A stretch of DNA of 64,000 nucleotides from Planctomycetota bacterium (GCA_016795205.1 JAEUHZ010000026.1:1-64000), one strand, 5' to 3'. Shown: positions 1 to 9,148, counted from the stretch's first letter. Notes: generated by a model not told the origin, from the sequence alone. A program made the numbers and translations.

Positions 1-182
1 AGCCGGATCTCCGGGACCCCGCTGATCTGGTGCGGATCGAGCGAGCTGGGCTCGGCCCCGTTGCAGAAGGCCGCGTCGGCGCGCTCGAGCCCGGAGCGCG
101 ACAGGCCCAGGACCGCCGCCGCGACGAGCAGGGCAGGGGCACACAGCAGCGCAAGGGGCCTCAGCAGGCGCGCGGGGCGCAT
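1..182 (-). CDS. Peptide ABC transporter substrate-binding protein, N-terminal fragment
   Basis: Partial gene running off the left edge of the window. Reading the minus strand from ATG at 182 gives an Arg-containing N-terminus, a hydrophobic signal segment (about residues 8-27) and then the sequence FCNGAEPSSLDPHQISG. The pattern NGAEP-x-SLDP-x-x-x-xG is the usual mature N-terminus of family 5 extracellular solute-binding proteins (OppA/DppA type), which bind oligopeptides outside the cytoplasmic membrane. It diverges from the second binding-protein gene starting at 325, so the 142 bases between them must carry both promoters. Only about 60 residues are visible, so substrate cannot be inferred. 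Confidence 0.72.
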   Translation of the reverse strand, partial: MRPARLLRPLALLCAPALLVAAAVLGLSRSGLERADAAFCNGAEPSSLDPHQISGVPEIR

Positions 183-324
183 GGCCCGCACGATAGGGGC
201 CGGGCGATGCGAATCCAGCCGACGGCAGGGCGGCCTGCGCCTTGTGGGCGCGCCGGGCCGAGCGCTAGGGTCCGGTGAGGAACGACAACCCGCCCGCTCG
301 CCGCGGGTAGCCTCCCCGGTCGTG

Positions 325-2304
325 ATGCCGCCCCGCCTCCCCGCGCTCGCCCTGGTCGTCCTGCTCCTTGCGGCAGGCGCGGGGGCGCTCACCCGCGGGT
401 CGGGTGCGAGCGGCCCGGGGGCCTCCGACCAGGCCGCCGGCGGCCGCGCGGGCCCGGCCCTCCCGCCCCCCGACTCCTTCCACCCCGACCGGCGGCCGGG
501 CACCGACGGCGCTCGGGCGCCGCTGCCGCCACGGACCTGGGGCGGGACGCTCACGATCCACACCGAGAGCCTGCCGCGGCACCTGAACCTGGCGCTCGCG
601 AGCAACGCCTACGCGCGGCGCATCGCCTCGCACGTGCACGCCTGGCTCCAGCGCACCGATGGAGAGACGCTGGCGCTGGTGCCCGAGCTGGCCGAGAGCG
701 TCACCGTCGAGGACGTGCTCACGCGCCGGGCGGGCGAGCCGCGCGAGCTCGTGGGGGCGGTCGCCGACGCGGGCGACGACTGGCTCGTGCGCACGGCCGC
801 GGGCGAGGAGCGCGTGCCGAAAGCCGCGGCGGCCGCGCTGCTGCGCGGCGTCGTGTTCACGTTCCGGCTGAAGCCCGGCGTCGCGTGGCACGATGGGCAC
901 CCGTTCGACGCCGAGGACGTGCGCTTCTCCTGGTCGATCTTCGCGAACCGGGAGGTCAAGAGCGACCGGCGCTGGCAGCACGAGAAGATCAGCTCCTGTG
1001 AGGTGCTCGATCCGCTCACGGTGCGCTTCCGCTACGCGGAGCAGCACTTCAACGCGGCGCTCTTCGTCTCCGACCTGTTCCTCCTGCCGCGGCACCGCCT
1101 CGACCCGTCGGACCCCGATCACGCGCGGCTGTTCCCCGCGTGGCACGCCGCGCGGCGCGCCCAGGACCCGGGCTGGACGCCCGGCGCGCAGGACGTCGCC
1201 GAGCTCGTGAACGAGCTCCAGCAGCGTCGCGAGTTCGTGGGGCTCGGCCCCTACCGGCTGGCGTCGTGGACCGACTCCGTGCTGGAGATCGAGCGCGCGC
1301 CGACGTGGCAGGACTCGACGACGGCCGGGCACTTCGACCGCGTGCGCTGGCGCCTCGTCGCGGACTTCGGCGCGGCCTTCCGCGCGCTGCTGGCGGGGGA
1401 GATCGACTTCCTGGACGCGCTCACGACCGAGGACTACTTCGGCTCGATCGCGGCCTCCGACGGCTTCCGGGAGCGCTTCTACACGGGCACGCACCGCACG
1501 CAGGCCTACTGGTACGTGGGCTGGAACACGCGCCTGCCGAAGCTCTCCGACCCGCGCGTGCGGCGCGCGCTGGCGCACTTGGCGGACCTCGAGGCCTTCC
1601 GCACGGGCTACTACAAGGGGCTGGCGCGCACGATGACCGGGCCGTTCCTGCCGAGCTCGCCGGCCTGCGACCCGTCGATCCGACCCTTCGCGCACGACCT
1701 GGCGCGCGCCGAGGAGCTCTTGGCCGAGGCGGGCTGGATCGACCGCGACGGCGACGGCGTGCGAGACAAGGGCGGGGAAGCGCTGGCGATCGAGCTCTTG
1801 GTCCAGGCTCAGAACGCGCCGGCGCTGGCCTTCGCCGCGCAGCTCCAGCAGGACTTCGCCCGGGGCGGCGTGCGCCTCGCGGTCGTGGCGCTCGAGTTCA
1901 ACGCGCTGCAGGACCGCCGCGACCGGCGGCAGTTCGAGGCGGTGCAACTCGGCTGGGCCATGGCGCCCGAGGCCGACCCCGAGCAGTCCTGGCACTCGCG
2001 CTGGGCTGGGCCCGATTCGAGCGGCGGCAGCAACTTCGCGGGGCTCGCCGACCCCGAGGTCGATCGGCTGATCGAAGCCGGGCAGCAGGAGCTCGATTTC
2101 GAGGCGCGCCAGCGGGTGTGGCATCGGCTGCAGGCGCGCCTGTTCGACCTGCAGCCCTACCTCTTCTGCTACGCGCCCGACCGCAAGTTCGCGCTGCTGC
2201 GCTCCGTGCGGGGCTTCCAGGAGACGCGCGTCGACCCCAACTGGGACCTGCGCGCGCTGTACTTCGCTCCGGGGACCCCGGGCACGCGGCCCGCGCCGCG
2301 CTAG
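325..2304 (+). CDS. ABC transporter substrate-binding protein, family 5 (oligopeptide/dipeptide type)
   Basis: Extracytoplasmic binding protein of about 659 residues, a little longer than typical DppA/OppA. The chosen ATG at 325 is followed at once by a hydrophobic signal segment (LALVVLLLAAGAGAL); upstream in-frame sequence is low-complexity and unlikely to be coding. Family features are seen: an early GGTLTIH strand followed by a HLNLAL segment, the FTFRLKPGVAWHDG motif (about residues 177-190) and the following FDAEDVRFSW, which belong to the SBP_bac_5 fold. Genes for two permeases and two ATPases follow in the same direction with a 42-base gap and then overlaps, so this is one importer operon. 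The substrate (peptide, nickel or other) is not evident. Confidence 0.88.
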   Translation: MPPRLPALALVVLLLAAGAGALTRGSGASGPGASDQAAGGRAGPALPPPDSFHPDRRPGTDGARAPLPPRTWGGTLTIHTESLPRHLNLALASNAYARRIASHVHAWLQRTDGETLALVPELAESVTVEDVLTRRAGEPRELVGAVADAGDDWLVRTAAGEERVPKAAAAALLRGVVFTFRLKPGVAWHDGHPFDAEDVRFSWSIFANREVKSDRRWQHEKISSCEVLDPLTVRFRYAEQHFNAALFVSDLFLLPRHRLDPSDPDHARLFPAWHAARRAQDPGWTPGAQDVAELVNELQQRREFVGLGPYRLASWTDSVLEIERAPTWQDSTTAGHFDRVRWRLVADFGAAFRALLAGEIDFLDALTTEDYFGSIAASDGFRERFYTGTHRTQAYWYVGWNTRLPKLSDPRVRRALAHLADLEAFRTGYYKGLARTMTGPFLPSSPACDPSIRPFAHDLARAEELLAEAGWIDRDGDGVRDKGGEALAIELLVQAQNAPALAFAAQLQQDFARGGVRLAVVALEFNALQDRRDRRQFEAVQLGWAMAPEADPEQSWHSRWAGPDSSGGSNFAGLADPEVDRLIEAGQQELDFEARQRVWHRLQARLFDLQPYLFCYAPDRKFALLRSVRGFQETRVDPNWDLRALYFAPGTPGTRPAPR

Positions 2305-2346
2305 AGTGCGCGGCGACGTGGACGGCGCGGGGCAGAGGACGCGGGC

Positions 2347-3420
2347 ATGAGCCCGACCCGTTGGATCCTGGGGCGCATCGCGTGGATGTTCCCGACGCTG
2401 CTCGGGATCACGCTGGTCGTGTTCCTGGCCGTGCACGCCGCGCCGGGTGATCCGGCCGCTGCGCTCGAGGACGCCGTCGACGGCGCGCTCTCACAGACCG
2501 AGGCGGCCGAGCGCGTCGCGCGCGTGCGCGCCGAGCACCTGCTCGACGCGTCGCTCCCGCGTCAGTACCTGCACTTCCTGGGGCCTTTCGACCTCTCGCC
2601 GCGCGGGCACCCCTGGTTCGGCGGCAGCGGCGAGGAGCGCTGGCACGGCCTCCTGGCCTTCGACTTCGGTGACGAGTTCGGCCGTCCGGGCGTGCCCGTG
2701 GCGCGCGAGATCACGCGGCGCCTGGTCGTGACCGTGCCGCTCTCGCTGGCCGCGCTGCTCGTGGCGTACCTGGTCGCGATCCCGCTCGGCGCGTGGAGCG
2801 CGCTGCGCGACGGCACGCGGCGTTCGGCCGGCGTCGCGGGCCTGCTGCTGCTCCTCGACGCCATGCCGACCTTCTGGCTGGCGCTGCTCGCGATCCTGGC
2901 GCTCGGACCGACGGGCCTCGACCTGCTGCCGGTCTTCGGGCTCTCATCGAGCGCCAAGGCGGACGCGGGCCTGCTCGAGCGCGCGCTCGACGTCGGGCTG
3001 CACGCGGTCCTGCCCGTGCTGGTCCTGGCGGCGGGCAGCCTGGCGTGGCTCGCGCGCCACGTGCGCGGCAGCCTGCTCGTCGAGCTGGCCTCGGACTACG
3101 CGCGCATGGCGCGCGCCACCGGCGCGAGCGAACGCGAGGTCGTCTGGCGTCACGCGCTGCCCAACGCGCTGCTGCCGGTGCTCACCTTCCTGGGCGGTGT
3201 GCTCCCCGCGCTCGTCGGCGGCTCGGTGGTCGTCGAGTCCGTCTTCGGCATCGAGGGCCTGGGCCGCTACGCGTACGAGGGACTCCTGCGCCGTGACCTG
3301 AACGTGATCCTCGCGACCACGACGCTGTCGGCCGTGCTGACGCTCCTCGGCATCCTGCTCTCGGATGTCGCCTACGCGTTCGTCGACCCGCGCCTCAAGC
3401 CTGGAGGCCGGCGTGGATAG
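2347..3420 (+). CDS. ABC transporter permease, DppB/OppB family
   Basis: Inner-membrane permease of 357 residues. The N-terminal helix (WMFPTLLGITLVVFLAVH) and the following APGDPAA are hallmark DppB/OppB features. A soluble loop (about residues 40-115) contains FDFGDEFGRPGVPVAREI, then come the binding-protein-dependent permease helices. The EAA loop that contacts the ATPase reads ARATGASEREVVWRHALPNA (about residues 256-275). The insert between helix 1 and the core resembles YejB-like permeases. It begins 42 bases after the binding protein and overlaps the next permease gene by 8 bases. Confidence 0.9.
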   Translation: MSPTRWILGRIAWMFPTLLGITLVVFLAVHAAPGDPAAALEDAVDGALSQTEAAERVARVRAEHLLDASLPRQYLHFLGPFDLSPRGHPWFGGSGEERWHGLLAFDFGDEFGRPGVPVAREITRRLVVTVPLSLAALLVAYLVAIPLGAWSALRDGTRRSAGVAGLLLLLDAMPTFWLALLAILALGPTGLDLLPVFGLSSSAKADAGLLERALDVGLHAVLPVLVLAAGSLAWLARHVRGSLLVELASDYARMARATGASEREVVWRHALPNALLPVLTFLGGVLPALVGGSVVVESVFGIEGLGRYAYEGLLRRDLNVILATTTLSAVLTLLGILLSDVAYAFVDPRLKPGGRRG

Positions 3421-4957
3421 CGCGCTCGAACGCTTCCTCGCGCAGCGCGCCGCACGCCTGGGGATCGGGATCCTGGCCGTGCTGGCCACGTTGGCGGCTT
3501 GGGCGCCCTTCCTCGCCAACGACCTGCCTTACACGCTCGTTGCCGCCGATGCGCGCGGCCTCGAGCGCGCGCGGGCCGAGCTCGTGCCGCTGTGCGAGTC
3601 CTTCTGCGACGCGATGCGCGCGGGTCGGGCGGCCGACGCCGAGGCCGACGCGCGCGCGCTCGAGACGCGGCTCGAGGCGCTCGAGGCGGCCGGAGGGCGC
3701 GAGCTCGCCGCGCCAGTGCGCGCGGCGCTCGCGCGCGCCCGCGGCGGGGACGCCGCGGCGGTCGACGCGCTGGTCGCCACGGCCGGCACGGCGCGCGAGG
3801 CGCTCGCCTCGCGGCGGCTGGAGGCGCCACGCGTGCGCACCTTCCCGCTGTTCGCGGCGCTCGACGGCCTGGACGTGCTGGCGGCCCTGGCCCCGCTGGC
3901 GCTGCTCGCCGCCTGGCTCGCGCGCCGCCGCGCCGGGTGGGCGCGTGCCCTGGCCTGGACCGCGGCGCCCGCGCTGCTCGTGGCGGGGCTCCTCGGGCTC
4001 GCGCGGGAGCGACCCGCGCTGGCGCCGCAGGGCGCGCTCAAGGAGGCGGCGCTGCGCGGCGTGCTCGACATCGAGCGCGCGATCTTCCCGCCGATCCCCT
4101 TCGGTCCAGCGGAGACGAACCTGGCCGAGGCCTGGCGGCCGCCGACGTGGCTGGCCACGGCGCGCCTCGACGCCGACTTCCGCTACGTCCACGGAGCGCG
4201 CGCGGCCCAGCCCTCCGCGGGCCGGCCCGTGGCCAAGCCCTTCGAGCCCGAGATCGACGCCGCCGCGCGACACGTGCTCGGCACGGATGCGCTCGGCCGC
4301 GACGTCGCCGCGCGCGTCCTGTGGGGCGGGCGGCGGAGCCTCTCGATCGCGACGACCGCGGCGTTGCTCCTGTTCGCGATCGGGACCTGCCTGGGAGCCG
4401 CCGCTGGCGGCCTGGGCGGGCTGCTCGACGCCGCGATCACGCGTGCGATCGAGGTCGTGCTGTGCTTCCCGGCGTTCTTCCTCGTTCTGTGCGCCGTCGC
4501 CTGGACCGACCCCGACGTGGTGCCCGTGCAGTTGGCCGTCGCGCTCGTCATCGCCGCGGTCGGCTGGACGACGACCGCGCGGCTCGTGCGTGCCGAGGCG
4601 CTGCGCGTGGCGGCCTCGGGCCAGGTGCTCGCGGCGCGGGCGCTGGGGCTCCATCCGGCGCTGGTCCTCGCGCGGCACGTGCTGCCCAACGCGCTGGGGC
4701 CGGGGATCGTGGCCTTCGGCTTCGCGGCGGGGGGTGCGCTGGGGATCGAGTCGTCGCTCTCGTTCCTGGGGCTCGGCGGCGACGTCGCGACACCGACGTG
4801 GGGGGCGCTCGTCGGCGCGGCGCGCGGCGCGGATCATGCCTGGGCCTGGATCCCGCCGGGACTGTGCGTTTTCCTGGCCGTGCTCGCCTGGGTGCTCGTG
4901 GCGGAGGCGGCGCGCACGGCGCTCGAGCCGCGCGCGGGCGCGGAGGAGGCGCGGTGA
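3413..4957 (+). CDS. ABC transporter permease, DppC/OppC family, with large N-terminal insert
   Basis: Second permease of the importer, about 514 residues, far longer than the usual 280-340. I chose GTG at 3413 because it overlaps the upstream stop by 8 bases; upstream codons are out-of-frame sequence of the permease before it. After helix 1 (about residues 15-32) there is an Ala/Arg/Glu-rich helical stretch (about 40-145), two more hydrophobic segments (about 150-205), then the canonical core. The core has HVLGTDALGRDVAARVLWGG and the EAA loop ARALGLHPALVLARHVLPNA. The charged insert is predicted to be helical and extracytoplasmic or a coiled coil. A GTGA overlap leads into the ATPase gene. 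Confidence 0.87.
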   Translation: MDSALERFLAQRAARLGIGILAVLATLAAWAPFLANDLPYTLVAADARGLERARAELVPLCESFCDAMRAGRAADAEADARALETRLEALEAAGGRELAAPVRAALARARGGDAAAVDALVATAGTAREALASRRLEAPRVRTFPLFAALDGLDVLAALAPLALLAAWLARRRAGWARALAWTAAPALLVAGLLGLARERPALAPQGALKEAALRGVLDIERAIFPPIPFGPAETNLAEAWRPPTWLATARLDADFRYVHGARAAQPSAGRPVAKPFEPEIDAAARHVLGTDALGRDVAARVLWGGRRSLSIATTAALLLFAIGTCLGAAAGGLGGLLDAAITRAIEVVLCFPAFFLVLCAVAWTDPDVVPVQLAVALVIAAVGWTTTARLVRAEALRVAASGQVLAARALGLHPALVLARHVLPNALGPGIVAFGFAAGGALGIESSLSFLGLGGDVATPTWGALVGAARGADHAWAWIPPGLCVFLAVLAWVLVAEAARTALEPRAGAEEAR

Positions 4958-5943
4958 GCGCGCTGCTCGCGATCCGCGCTCTGTCGGCCTCGGTCAGGGC
5001 CGCTGGCGGCCGGGCGTCCGCCGTCGAGCGCGTCGACCTCGAGCTCGCGCCCGGCGAATCGCTCGCGCTCGTGGGCGAGTCGGGCTCGGGCAAGACGCTC
5101 ACGGCGCTCGCGATCCCCAACCTCCCGCCCCCGGGCGTGGTCTACACGGGCAGCGTGCGTCTCGCGGGCGCCGAGGTCTTGAGCGCGACGCGCGCCGAGC
5201 TCGACCGGCTGCGAGGGCGCCGCGTCGGCGTCCTGTTCCAGGACACGTCCGCGGCCCTGGATCCGCTGCGCACGATCGCCGACCAGGTGGCCGCGCCCGC
5301 GCGCCGCCACTTGGGCCTCGCTGCGCGCGCGGCGGAGCAGCGCGCCGTCGAGCTCCTCGCGCGGCTCTCCCTGCCCGACCCCGAGCGCGCGGGGCGCGCC
5401 TTCCCGCACGAGCTCTCGGGCGGGATGCGCCAGCGCGCGGCGCTGGCGCTGGCGCTCGCGGCCGAGCCGGACCTGCTCGTGCTCGACGAGCCGACCAGCG
5501 CGCTCGATCCAGCCAGCACGGCGGCCGTGCTCGCCTTCGTCGAGGCCGAGCGCGCGCGCCGCGGCCTGGCGCTGCTCGTCGTCACGCACGACCTCGCCGC
5601 CGTGGCCGGCCGGGTCGAGCGCCTCCTCGTCCTGTACGCCGGCCGCGTCGTGGAGTCCGGTCCCGCGGCCGCGATCCTGGCCCGACCCGCGCATCCGTAC
5701 ACGCTGGGGCTCTTGCGCTCGCTGCCGGCGCGCGCCCGCCGCGGTCAGCGCCTCGCGACGATCCCGGGGAGCCCGCCGTCGCTCGCCGCGCGCCCGGCGG
5801 GTTGCCCGTTCCATCCACGCTGTGGGCTCGCACGGCCGCTGTGCACGGCCGCGATCCCGCCCCTGGCGCCGACCGACGCGCCGTGCTTCGGCACGGGGCG
5901 CGCGGTGGCGTGCGTCGCGAGCGCGGAGGTTCGCGCGCCGTGA
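4954..5943 (+). CDS. Peptide ABC transporter ATP-binding protein, DppD/OppD type
   Basis: Cytoplasmic ATPase of 329 residues. Walker A is GESGSGKT (residues 41-48), the signature is LSGGMRQR (about 154), Walker B is LLVLDEP (about 173-179), followed by the switch His in VVTHDL. The C-terminal oligopeptide/dipeptide transporter tail is present, with the Cys pattern in AGCPFHPRCGLARPLC. The start is the GTG of a GTGA overlap with the permease. Together with the following ATPase it should form the heterodimeric motor. Confidence 0.92.
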   Translation: MSALLAIRALSASVRAAGGRASAVERVDLELAPGESLALVGESGSGKTLTALAIPNLPPPGVVYTGSVRLAGAEVLSATRAELDRLRGRRVGVLFQDTSAALDPLRTIADQVAAPARRHLGLAARAAEQRAVELLARLSLPDPERAGRAFPHELSGGMRQRAALALALAAEPDLLVLDEPTSALDPASTAAVLAFVEAERARRGLALLVVTHDLAAVAGRVERLLVLYAGRVVESGPAAAILARPAHPYTLGLLRSLPARARRGQRLATIPGSPPSLAARPAGCPFHPRCGLARPLCTAAIPPLAPTDAPCFGTGRAVACVASAEVRAP

Positions 5944-6668
5944 GCCAGCCCCTCCTGGAGCTGTGCGACGTCGCCGTCGAGCACCGGCGCGAGGCCTTCC
6001 TGGGACGCGCCGCCGTGCGCGTGCGGGCGCTGGACGGGGTCTCGCTCGCGCTCGTGCCGGGCGAGGTCGTGGCGGTCGTGGGCCCATCCGGCGCGGGCAA
6101 GTCGACGCTGGCGCGCGCGGCGCTGGGCCTGGAACGGCTGGCCGCAGGCCGCGTGCGCTGGAGCCCGGCGCCGGGCGCCGCGCCGGTCGACTTGGGCTCG
6201 CTCTCCGCCGCCGCGCTGCGCGCTGCGCGACGCCGCTTCCAGCCGGTGTTCCAGGACCCCAAGGCGAGCCTCGATCCGCGCTGGAGCACGCGCGCGACGC
6301 TGCGCGAGGCGCTGGGCGCAGGGGGCGCGGTGGGCGATCCAGAGGCCGCGTCGCGCGAGCTGCTGGCGCGCGTCGGCCTCGACGCGGTGCACCTCGACCG
6401 CCGCCCGCACGAGCTGTCGGGCGGCGAGGCGCAGCGCGTGTGCATCGCACGGGCGCTGGCGACGTCGCCCGCGGCGCTGGTGCTCGACGAGCCGGTCTCG
6501 GCGCTCGACGCCTGCGTGCAGGCGCAGGTGCTCGACCTGCTCCTCGACCTGCGGCGCGAGCGCGGGCTGGCCTTCCTGCTGGTGGCCCACGATCCCGGTC
6601 TGGTGGATTGGGTCGCGGACCGCGTGCTCGTGCTCGGCGCGGGCCGCCTCGCCCCGCGCGAGGCCTGA
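5940..6668 (+). CDS. Peptide ABC transporter ATP-binding protein, DppF/OppF type
   Basis: Second ATPase, 242 residues. It has GPSGAGKST (Walker A, about 46-54), the Q-loop VFQDPKASLDPRWS typical of DppF/OppF, signature LSGGEAQR, Walker B ALVLDEPVSALD and the switch region VAHDPGLV. It ends soon after the nucleotide-binding domain, so the C-terminal oligo_HPY tail normally present in this family is absent or very short. It starts at the GTG of a GTGA overlap with the preceding ATPase and is the last gene of the importer operon; it converges on the HAD gene with a single base between stops. Confidence 0.9.
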   Translation: MSQPLLELCDVAVEHRREAFLGRAAVRVRALDGVSLALVPGEVVAVVGPSGAGKSTLARAALGLERLAAGRVRWSPAPGAAPVDLGSLSAAALRAARRRFQPVFQDPKASLDPRWSTRATLREALGAGGAVGDPEAASRELLARVGLDAVHLDRRPHELSGGEAQRVCIARALATSPAALVLDEPVSALDACVQAQVLDLLLDLRRERGLAFLLVAHDPGLVDWVADRVLVLGAGRLAPREA

Positions 6669-6669
6669 C

Positions 6670-7395
6670 TCAGGGGAGCGGCAGGCCGAAGTCGCGCACC
6701 AGGATGCCGCGCAACTGCTCGAAGTCCTCGACGACGTAGTCCGGCACGATGCCCGTGCCCTCGATCCCGTGGCGCGCCGCACGACGGGCCCACACCGTGA
6801 TCATCCCGAGCGACTTGGGCGGGGCGATGTCGTGCAGCGGGCTGTCGCCGACGTACATGACCTCCTGTGGAGCGAGCTCCAGGTCGCGCAGCGCCAGCGC
6901 GTAGAGCTTGGGGTTCGGCTTGCTGATCCCGATCTGGTCCGAGATGAACACGGCGCGCGGGTCCAGGTAGGGGACGAGGCCGAGCCGCACGAGCTTCTCG
7001 GCCTGCTTGACCGTCCAGCCGTGGGTCACGACGCCCAGGCGCATGCCAACGCGCTTCAGATCCGCGAGCAGCGGGAACACGTCGTCGAACGGCGCCAACT
7101 CGCGGAACTTCGTGTCGTGGTAGGCGGCCACGCCGGCCGCCACGATCAGCGCCGGGTTCGTCGAGTTCAGGCACGCAGGTCGCAGGCGCTGGATCAGCTT
7201 GTCGTAGTGGTGCTCGTAGTTCGAGCTGAACTCCGACAGCACTTCGTCGAGCTCCTTGAGCACGACCTCCTCGGGGACGTCCAGTCCGGCCTGGATCATG
7301 GCCCGCACGGCGTTGCGACGCGCCTTGCGCGCGAACTCGGTCGTCGAGAACAGGGTGTCGTCGATGTCGAACAGGATTGCTCGCAGCGTGCGCAC
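6670..7395 (-). CDS. HAD-superfamily hydrolase
   Basis: Cytoplasmic phosphatase-like protein of 241 residues. HAD motif I is FDIDDTLF (nucleophile Asp10, acid/base Asp12), motif II is in GVVTHG, the motif III Lys lies in GISKPNPKLY and motif IV is YVGDSPLHDI. A helical cap follows motif I (about residues 18-95). This places it with the TIGR02253-like or YjjG-like subfamilies; the substrate is not predictable. The start is GTG at 7395; no in-frame ATG fits better because motif I begins at residue 9. It stands alone after a hairpin terminator. Confidence 0.85.
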   Translation of the reverse strand: MRTLRAILFDIDDTLFSTTEFARKARRNAVRAMIQAGLDVPEEVVLKELDEVLSEFSSNYEHHYDKLIQRLRPACLNSTNPALIVAAGVAAYHDTKFRELAPFDDVFPLLADLKRVGMRLGVVTHGWTVKQAEKLVRLGLVPYLDPRAVFISDQIGISKPNPKLYALALRDLELAPQEVMYVGDSPLHDIAPPKSLGMITVWARRAARHGIEGTGIVPDYVVEDFEQLRGILVRDFGLPLP

Positions 7396-7415
7396 GCCGC
7401 GGATGGTCCGAAACG

Positions 7416-7454
7416 GCGGGATCCGCGTCCAGCGCTGCCGGACGCGGATCCCGC
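7416..7454 (-). terminator. Intrinsic terminator-like hairpin
   Basis: A perfect 15-base inverted repeat (arms 7416-7430 and 7440-7454, each containing GGATCC) with a 9-base loop lies 17 bases past the stop of the beta-propeller gene. On the minus strand it is followed by a short TTT only, so it is a GC-rich hairpin without a strong U tract. It separates the propeller gene from the HAD gene. Confidence 0.65.
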
Positions 7455-7471
7455 GCTCACCGCTCGGGCCC

Positions 7472-9148
7472 TCAGGGCAGGATCGTCACGCGCGTCCAGT
7501 CCGCCGTCAGCCGGCGCGGGTTCGTGAAGTAGCCCTGGAAGTAGAGCGACTGGCCGACCTGGTTGGCCGCCGCCGGCAGCGTGAAGGTCGTCATGACCGT
7601 CCCGCTGGCGTCGGCGCTGCCGACCGGCACCGCGACCAGGTCGTGGCGGCGCAGGTGGAGCGTGCCGATGCCGGCGAAGACCTGCGGCGTGCCGGCCTGC
7701 CCGCGTGACCACAAGAGCCGCGCGGGCGAGCTGGACGGGCCGCTGAACTCCACGCCGATCGTGTCGCCGAGGCCCGGGATGCCCGTGACGCGCAGGTCCA
7801 TCTGCCCGAAGGGGTAGAGCGAGAAGCCGCCCCCGCCCGCGAAGGTGTTGGCGTGCACGGGCTTCCAAGCGACCGCGATGCGCGACCCGTCACCGGACAT
7901 CTCGAGGTCGTACACCGACCCCGTCAGGTTGTGCAGCGCGACCGGGGCGTTCTGGTTCCGACGGTAGATGCGCACCTCGGGCACCAGGTTGCCCTGGTCG
8001 CCCCACAGGCCCACCGCGAAGCGCTGGCCGTCGTCGCTCACGGACGCGGCCGAGACGATGTTCTGGAACGTGCCGGTGCCCTCGGCCTCGTCGCTCATCG
8101 TGAGCGCCTTGGTGGCGACGTCCATGGCCTCGATCCGCACGCGCAGGTTCGTGTCGTAGTAGTGCCAGCCGGCGACCAGCGTCTGCCCGTTGGCCGAGAG
8201 CGCCAGGCGGTCGCAGACGATCGAGCCCGGCAGCTCGCGCGTGTGCGTGCGCGTGTACGTGCCGTTCGTGTTGCGCTCGTAGACGTGGTAGCGGTTGAAC
8301 TCGCCCCAGGCCAGGACGCGGCCGTCGCCGGACAGCGCGTGCGCGTCGAACATGCCGGTCAAGAGGATCTGCTGGATCAGCGTGCGCGTCTCGACGTTCC
8401 ACACGTAGAGCATGCCGCTCGACGACAGGTAGAGCGTGCGGCCGTCCGCGGAGAGCTCGAAGCCCTTGAGGTGCACGCCGAAGTTGATGATCTCGGCGGT
8501 GTGCGTCGGCGTGCCGTTCGAGCCCTGGAAGATCGCGATGCGCAAGCGCATCTCCATGGGGTAGAGCGTGGCGGCGACGATGCGCGCGCCGTCGGCCGAG
8601 ATGCCGACCCTCGACAGGCCGGAGGTCGTCCCGGGGAAGGACCAGTTCCACTCCGGCGCGGCGGAGCCCGAACGCCAGCGGCTCACGGTGGCCACGCGCG
8701 TCCCGTTCTGGTTGTTCTGGACGATCTGGTGCACGGTGGCGTGGACGTCGGCGGTCTCGGCCGACTCGCAGAACGCGTTCGTGCCGGCGATCGGCACGTT
8801 GGCCGTCCAGGCCGGCGCGGCCGGGTCCGGCGAGAACGCCGACAGCAGCTCGACGTGGTCTTGCCCGAACTCGATCTGGCTGAAGACCTGCGTGCCCTGC
8901 GCCCCGATCGAGACGACCTTGGGCGTCCAGTCCGGGTTCGCGCGCGTCCACAGCGCGCCGTTCACGACCAGGTTCTCGACGCCGGCGGGCGCGTCCGTGC
9001 TGCCCGTGCGTGTCGTCGCCGTGGAGCCCGTGGGGCTCGTCTGCAGGATCGTCGCACTCGCGCTGCGTCCCTGCGCGTGCGCGGCGCCCGTGAGCGCCGC
9101 GAGTAGCGCGATCGAAAGTCCAAAATGCTGCCGCTGGATCGGTGCCAT
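7472..9148 (-). CDS. Secreted beta-propeller (WD40-like) protein with C-terminal beta module
   Basis: About 558 residues. ATG at 9148 follows a G-rich ribosome site (six G, about 4 bases upstream) and opens a clear signal peptide with cleavage expected after AHA at residue 25. The body (about 45-455) repeats blades of the type SADGRTLYLSSSG, LSGDGRVLAWGE and LSANGQTLVAGWHY, as in WD40/PD40 propellers. Residues about 455-558 form a separate beta module with PGLGDTIGVEFSG, PVGSADASGT and GQSLYFQGYF. That pattern is common at the C-terminus of secreted proteins of some planctomycetes and may serve in export or surface attachment; the role is inferred. No enzyme motif is seen. Confidence 0.72.
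   Translation of the reverse strand: MAPIQRQHFGLSIALLAALTGAAHAQGRSASATILQTSPTGSTATTRTGSTDAPAGVENLVVNGALWTRANPDWTPKVVSIGAQGTQVFSQIEFGQDHVELLSAFSPDPAAPAWTANVPIAGTNAFCESAETADVHATVHQIVQNNQNGTRVATVSRWRSGSAAPEWNWSFPGTTSGLSRVGISADGARIVAATLYPMEMRLRIAIFQGSNGTPTHTAEIINFGVHLKGFELSADGRTLYLSSSGMLYVWNVETRTLIQQILLTGMFDAHALSGDGRVLAWGEFNRYHVYERNTNGTYTRTHTRELPGSIVCDRLALSANGQTLVAGWHYYDTNLRVRIEAMDVATKALTMSDEAEGTGTFQNIVSAASVSDDGQRFAVGLWGDQGNLVPEVRIYRRNQNAPVALHNLTGSVYDLEMSGDGSRIAVAWKPVHANTFAGGGGFSLYPFGQMDLRVTGIPGLGDTIGVEFSGPSSSPARLLWSRGQAGTPQVFAGIGTLHLRRHDLVAVPVGSADASGTVMTTFTLPAAANQVGQSLYFQGYFTNPRRLTADWTRVTILP

Noticed and set aside
265-2436. Long open frame opposite the first binding protein
   Set aside because: Arg/Pro/Ala/His-rich shadow of a real gene in a GC-rich genome; no domain, no sensible start, opposite a clear solute-binding protein.
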